From: Pseudomonas protegens
GTDB lineage: Bacteria; Pseudomonadota; Gammaproteobacteria; Pseudomonadales; Pseudomonadaceae
Direction of reading: 5' to 3'
Assembly: GCF_013407925.2 (NCBI RefSeq)
Contig: NZ_CP060201.1
Location: forward strand, 6,309,001-6,373,000
DNA length: 64,000 nucleotides
Shown: in pieces, positions 60,142 through 64,000 of the stretch
How the letters are laid out: every line of letters begins with the position of its first letter
Position numbering within the stretch: the stretch's first letter is position 1
Made by a program: the position numbers and the translations under genes
The notes under the pieces: generated by a model
Seen by the model: the letters and a program-made list of their open reading frames with translations, nothing else
The model's database searches: none
Told to the model about the DNA's origin: nothing

Positions 60142-60632
60142 ACAATCTGCTGCGTCTGCATGAAGGTGAAGCCCAGTTGGTGGAGGACGATGCCTGGAGC
60201 CTGGTGCGCGAAGTCGACGAGGCGCTGCCCGAGGGGCCGTTGATCCTGCCCCTGGCCCTGTGGCTGATCCGCCGCATCGAGCATCACCCGGCCCGGGACG
60301 GGGTGTGGATCGGGCCGGACGACGAGGTGGAGAGCCTCAAGCCCTGGCTCAAGCTGATCCCGCTGATTGCCGTGGACTTCCCGAGCTTTCGCGATGGCCG
60401 GGGCTACAGCCAGGCTTACCTGCTGCGCACGCGGCTGGGCTGGATGGGCGAGTTGCGCGCCATCGGCGACGTGCTGCGCGACCAGCTCAGCCACATGCGC
60501 CAATGCGGCTTCGACAGCTTTGCCGTGCGCGAAGACAAATGCGCCCTGGATGCCCTCAAAGGGTTGGCGGGCATGAGCGTGCTGTATGGCCGCTCGGTGA
60601 TCGAGCCGCGCCCCTTGTTCCGCCGCCGCTGA
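60138..60632 (+). CDS. DUF934 domain protein
   Basis: A 164-residue soluble protein. PLILPLALWLIRRIEHHPAR, IPLIAVDFPSFRDGRGYSQA and LGWMGELRAIGDVLRDQL are characteristic of DUF934, which accompanies siroheme sulfite reductase genes. It may deliver electrons or assist assembly; the exact role is unknown. The ATG overlaps the reductase stop (ATGA). Confidence 0.85.
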   Translation: MNNLLRLHEGEAQLVEDDAWSLVREVDEALPEGPLILPLALWLIRRIEHHPARDGVWIGPDDEVESLKPWLKLIPLIAVDFPSFRDGRGYSQAYLLRTRLGWMGELRAIGDVLRDQLSHMRQCGFDSFAVREDKCALDALKGLAGMSVLYGRSVIEPRPLFRRR

Positions 60633-60643
60633 CCGCCCTGGCG

Positions 60644-60758
60644 CAGGAGCCGGCTTGCCGGCCAAGGGGCCGGCGAACCTCGCACCGGCCTGAGTAGCAC
60701 CCGCTCCTGCGGGTTTTACGCCGAGCGGTTTGCCCTGCAGGAGCCGGCTTGCCGGCGA
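60644..60758. repeat. Degenerate REP sequences
   Basis: Two direct copies of GCAGGAGCCGGCTTGCCGGC start near 60643 and 60737 within the 292-bp gap, with a decayed inverted half (CCGCTCCTGCGGG) between them. No gene is supported in the gap. Confidence 0.6.
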
Positions 60759-60924
60759 AAGGGCCTGCGAGTCCCGCGCCTGGCTGACGTCCTTGAAGGC
60801 GCGAGGGCGCTCCAGGTCGCCCGGGGCAGTGGCCGATAAAAAACACGCCTTCGCCGATCGGCCTTGGCTATACCTGTAACTCCCCCTGGCCAGTTCCTGG
60901 CTGCTTCACCTACAGGAGTTACCC

Positions 60925-61596
60925 ATGAAGCTTGTACTGATGATTGGCACGGCGTGCCTGGCCTCCCTGGCACTGGTCGGCTGCTCCAGCAACCTGACTC
61001 AGCCCGACGAGTATTCCGGGTTTCTCCAGGATTACAGCCGGCTCAAGGAGGCCAAGTCGCCCTCCGGGGTTGAGGTGATGCGCTGGATCGATCCCAAGCT
61101 GGATGTCAGCCGGTACCGGGCCATCTATATCGAACCCACCCAGTTCTACCCTCGGCCCCAGGCCACGACGAAGATTCCCCAGGGCACCCTCAACGCGATC
61201 AATCAGTACTACGACCAGGCCCTCAGGCGCGAGGCGGCCCGCAGTCTGCCCCTGGCCCAGGGCCCCGGGCCGGGCGTGGTGGTGGTCCGGGCGGCAATCA
61301 CTGCGGTCAGCAGCAAGACCGAAGGCCTGAAACCCTATGAAGTGATTCCCGTGGCGCTGGTGGCGGCGGCGGTGAGCACCGCCACCGGGATTCGCGACCA
61401 GCAGACCACCCTCGGCACCGAGGCGGTGTTTCTCGATGGCAGCAGCGGCCAGGTGATTGCCCAGGTGGTGCGCAAGGGCACCGGCAAGCCCCTGGCGAAT
61501 GACAGCCAGGTGATGAAGGCCGAGGACGTGAAAAACGTCATCGACGGCTGGGCGGCGGACTTTCACCAGTCGTTCGCCAAGCTCAAGGCGCGCTAG
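60925..61596 (+). CDS. DUF3313 lipoprotein
   Basis: A 223-residue lipoprotein. The signal peptide MKLVLMIGTACLASLALVGC ends in the lipobox L-V-G-C. The body has YSGFLQDYSRLKEAKSPSGV, YRAIYIEPTQFYP and RDQQTTLGTEAVFLDGSSGQ, as in DUF3313 proteins. AGGAG precedes the ATG. It is monocistronic. Envelope location is certain from the lipobox; function unknown. Confidence 0.8.
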   Translation: MKLVLMIGTACLASLALVGCSSNLTQPDEYSGFLQDYSRLKEAKSPSGVEVMRWIDPKLDVSRYRAIYIEPTQFYPRPQATTKIPQGTLNAINQYYDQALRREAARSLPLAQGPGPGVVVVRAAITAVSSKTEGLKPYEVIPVALVAAAVSTATGIRDQQTTLGTEAVFLDGSSGQVIAQVVRKGTGKPLANDSQVMKAEDVKNVIDGWAADFHQSFAKLKAR

Positions 61597-61638
61597 CCGC
61601 GGTTCATCCGGCGGCGGTCCAGCGCACCGCCGCCCCGT

Positions 61639-62619
61639 TCAGTAATCCACCTGGGCCTGCTTGTTGTAGTAGCTGAGCAGCGAGTCGTAGGCCCGCACCA
61701 CGGCGTGATAGTCCTCGCTCAGGCGCTCGGGCGCGGCCTGCTCCTGCCAGTCCTCGTGCAAAGTGCGCAAGGCCCGCTGGTAGTGCAGGGCCGGCCGGGT
61801 GATCTGGCTCCACAGGTAATGGGCTGGCTGGGTGCGGCCGTTCTGCGGTCGGTTGCGCAAGGGCTGCCCGGCCTCCCAGGCCTGCTGCAGATCCTCGCTG
61901 GCCTTGGCCAGTTGCAGCGGGGTCAGGGTTTTCTCGCGCACGCCCTGACTGAGCTGCTCCACCGTGAGCCGCGCCTGGATCATGTAGTTGAGCAGGTGCC
62001 AGTGGATGTCCTGTCCCAGGCGTTGCTCAAGCAAGCGCTGTTGTTCGCGGCGGGCGCCGATGTCGGCGCTGGCCAGGGCGGCGCGCAGGTCGGCGGAGGC
62101 TTGCAGGTAGCGGTCGAAGTCGGGCTGGAGCCGGGCCACGGTGGCCGGATCTTCCTCGGCCGGCATGTAGGCGCCGGGCACCGCGCTGGAATGGGCGCGG
62201 CGGGCCAGGTTGGCCTGGTGCAGGGCGTCTATGTAGCGCTCGGCCAGGCCGATCAGCGGCGAATCGGGTTGCAGGTGGCGCAGGCGATAGAGCATGCGCG
62301 GTTCGCATTCGCGCGCGGGCAGGGCGTCCATGTTGGTTTTCGCGCTGTCGGCGAAGTCCCGGGCATTGTTCATCAGGTCGTCGAATGCCAGGCGCCAGGC
62401 CGATTGCGCGCCGTAGGTGTAATAGCCCAGGCGCCAGGGCACGTCGTACTGGTTGACGCAGTCGATCAGTGGCGCTCGGGCCGCGGCCTCGGCGCTGGCG
62501 CGGCTGTCCAGGCCGGCCAGCCAGAGTTCGAAGCGGGCGATCGGGGCGCCGGCGCCCAGGAGGGCAAACAAGCCGAAAATCAGCGCGCAGCCGAAAATCA
62601 GCAAAGGACGCTGGCTCAT
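61639..62619 (-). CDS. DUF3829-like protein with N-terminal membrane anchor
   Basis: A 326-residue exported or anchored protein. The N-terminal helix RPLLIFGCALIFGLFALLGA could be a signal peptide or a lipoprotein-like anchor. The rest is helical with repeated Leu/Gln/Ala patterns (DRYLQASADLRAALASADIG, YDSLLSYYNKQAQVDY), similar to YiiG/DUF3829. The start overlaps the upstream membrane protein's stop by 4 bp, so the two are coupled. Confidence 0.65.
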   Translation of the reverse strand: MSQRPLLIFGCALIFGLFALLGAGAPIARFELWLAGLDSRASAEAAARAPLIDCVNQYDVPWRLGYYTYGAQSAWRLAFDDLMNNARDFADSAKTNMDALPARECEPRMLYRLRHLQPDSPLIGLAERYIDALHQANLARRAHSSAVPGAYMPAEEDPATVARLQPDFDRYLQASADLRAALASADIGARREQQRLLEQRLGQDIHWHLLNYMIQARLTVEQLSQGVREKTLTPLQLAKASEDLQQAWEAGQPLRNRPQNGRTQPAHYLWSQITRPALHYQRALRTLHEDWQEQAAPERLSEDYHAVVRAYDSLLSYYNKQAQVDY

Positions 62620-64000
62620 GGCTGGCCCTCCTGGAGGTACCACTGGGCTTTTGTGGCTGGCGCCGCGCACTCGGCGACCTGGGCCGGCATGCGTGCGCAC
62701 AGGCGCTCGGTCCAGGGCTGCAGGCCCTGATAGCGCCCGGCGGTGTGGCGTTCGTCGAACCATTTGAAGGTGGCAAGGGCGGCCACCAGCAGTATCAGCG
62801 CCGTGCCCAGCAGCAGGCGGCGCGGCCAGGGGTTGATGCGTTGCCAGGCGCTCAGCGGGTCGATCTGCCGTTGGCGGCCCAGGGCGACCAGTAGCTGGAC
62901 CGCGAGATAAGCCGGGGCCGCCGCCGGGTGGATCACCGCGCCCAGCAGGCCGCCGAGCAGCGCGACGGGCAACAGGTCGCGGATCAGTTGCATGGAGTGA
63001 TAGGGCGCGTGGCGCCACGGCAGGCGCCGGCTGAGGCGTTCGTCCCACAGCGACAGGCGCTGGCTCAGGGGTTGCCAGAGCCGCTGCAGCCCTTCGCCCG
63101 CGGCGCAGAAGCACAAGGACCAGACCAGCGTCACCCCGATCATCTCCCAGGGGCTGGTGTCTTGCCCGCTGTACGTGCTCACGGCGCCGACCAGGCAGGC
63201 CAGGACCACGCCCAGGAGCATCGGCCAGCTGTCGATGGCGTGCTCCCAGTCACGCCAGAAGTAGGGATTGCCGGCCGGCATGCCGGCGGCGATGTCCGGG
63301 TAGTCGGCGGACAGGCTCGCCGCCAGCTTGTGGCAGGCCTCCCAGTCCTGGCTGCCCAGGTGCCGGGCCCAGGCGCGGCGCTGACTGAAGCTCAGGGGCG
63401 CCAGCAACAAGCGCGCGGCGCGGTGTTGCGGGGTCATGGGCGGTTCGCTCGCCAGTTGTTGCTGGCGGGCCAGGTACAGCGGGGCCTGATGGCGTTTGAG
63501 CAGGCGCGGCCACAACAGGTCCGGGCAGCTGTTGTCGCCCGCGGATCGCCAACCCTGGCCGGCGCACAGCGCCTGGAAGATCGCCACCGACCAATAGGGG
63601 CTGTCCGCCAGCAATTGCGCCAGCCAGTGGTTGAACCATTGTCGATGTTGCAGGTGCAGCAGCCAAGGATGCGCCGAGCGCTGGGCATAGGCCTGCAGGA
63701 ATGCGGTTTCATCCCTGGCCTGCAGGGCCGCGGCCAGCGGTGCCTGGACCTGTTGATACAGCTGTTGCTGCAGTTCCAGCACCAGGTATTCCGGCAGGTC
63801 CAGGCGTTGCCAGGCGCTCATCCAGCGCAGATGCTCCAAGCCCCAGCGCAGAACCGCGTCGGCCTGTGTCGGGCGTTCGACGCAATGGCGCAGCAGGGCC
63901 AGTTCGAACTCATAGGCGCAGTCCTGCTCCTGGGCCTGCTGATAACGCTGGTCGAGCTGCTCGACGTGCAGCTCCTTGAGCAGGACGGCCACCCTTTGCA
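62616..64000 (-). CDS. Membrane protein, N-terminus beyond window (possible J-domain family)
   Basis: At least 458 residues, with the frame open to the right edge (a GTG at 63992 is an unlikely true start because in-frame codons continue upstream). The visible N-terminal ~190 residues are helical and soluble (QQAQEQDCAYEFELALLRHC, HPWLLHLQHRQWFNHWLAQL). The C-terminal half has about five membrane helices (LLGVVLACLVGAVSTY, LLPVALLGGLLGAVIHPAAA, LLLGTALILLVAALATF). This layout recalls Pseudomonas J-domain membrane proteins whose J domain would lie outside the window; this is a guess. It overlaps the DUF3829-like gene by 4 bp. Confidence 0.6.
   Translation of the reverse strand, partial: QRVAVLLKELHVEQLDQRYQQAQEQDCAYEFELALLRHCVERPTQADAVLRWGLEHLRWMSAWQRLDLPEYLVLELQQQLYQQVQAPLAAALQARDETAFLQAYAQRSAHPWLLHLQHRQWFNHWLAQLLADSPYWSVAIFQALCAGQGWRSAGDNSCPDLLWPRLLKRHQAPLYLARQQQLASEPPMTPQHRAARLLLAPLSFSQRRAWARHLGSQDWEACHKLAASLSADYPDIAAGMPAGNPYFWRDWEHAIDSWPMLLGVVLACLVGAVSTYSGQDTSPWEMIGVTLVWSLCFCAAGEGLQRLWQPLSQRLSLWDERLSRRLPWRHAPYHSMQLIRDLLPVALLGGLLGAVIHPAAAPAYLAVQLLVALGRQRQIDPLSAWQRINPWPRRLLLGTALILLVAALATFKWFDERHTAGRYQGLQPWTERLCARMPAQVAECAAPATKAQWYLQEGQP

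Overview
The window looks like the chromosome of a Pseudomonas of the P. fluorescens complex (P. protegens / P. chlororaphis-like). The core is GC-rich. REP/REPIN elements of the GTAGGAGCSRGCTTGC type are scattered between genes. Two gene blocks match P. aeruginosa gene order as I remember it: PA0691-PA0701 (phdA, pdtB, exbB2/exbD2, tonB-like) and PA4129-PA4134 (DUF934, siroheme reductase, ccoN4).

Layout. 0-2.8 kb: an MFS transporter cut by the window edge, a divergent LysR regulator with a frameshifted 5' end, tRNA-Gln(UUG) and an unknown protein. 2.9-8.6 kb: a three-gene operon (alkyl-DHAP-synthase-like FAD enzyme, GlpD-like dehydrogenase, FGGY kinase), then a small membrane protein coupled to a DUF4287 protein. 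8.7-18 kb: a TonB-dependent receptor, a 49-residue secreted peptide, a BdlA-like PAS chemoreceptor, an amidase, and a three-gene operon with a Sel1 lipoprotein. 18-25.8 kb: an OsmC-YcaO fusion, then a TetR-controlled operon (old yellow enzyme, SDR, alpha/beta hydrolase, quinone oxidoreductase). 25.8-29.9 kb: an orphan bacteriocin immunity gene preceded by a relic of an HNH DNase, a GIY-YIG protein, and a LuxR regulator divergent from a polyamine-type binding protein.

30-42.7 kb is accessory DNA and the most interesting part. It holds a short VgrG, several small unknown or immunity-like genes, a broken IS1182-type transposase, and two copies of an 89-residue gene in 343-bp direct repeats. Two ~670-bp copies of a DUF3077 cassette have a long leader whose predicted helices covary between the copies. 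The cassettes bracket an AT-richer operon encoding a winged-helix-like protein and a PD-(D/E)XK-like nuclease, which is a candidate undescribed defence module. A two-TM membrane protein lies just upstream.

42.9-53.2 kb: a pdt-like block with PhdA, a TpsB outer-membrane transporter, ExbB with a lectin-like ectodomain, ExbD, TonB, a porin, two periplasmic or accessory proteins, a PpiC foldase and LysR. The TpsA exoprotein expected beside TpsB is absent. 53.4-56.3 kb: GNAT, Asp/Glu racemase, AraC and an unknown gene. 56.5-60.6 kb: orphan ccoN4 with a CcoQ-like gene, divergent from a siroheme sulfite/nitrite reductase and DUF934. 60.9-64 kb: a DUF3313 lipoprotein, a DUF3829-like protein and the C-terminal part of a membrane protein cut by the window edge.

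All calls come from reading sequence by eye. Family names rest on recognised motifs, not on searches.
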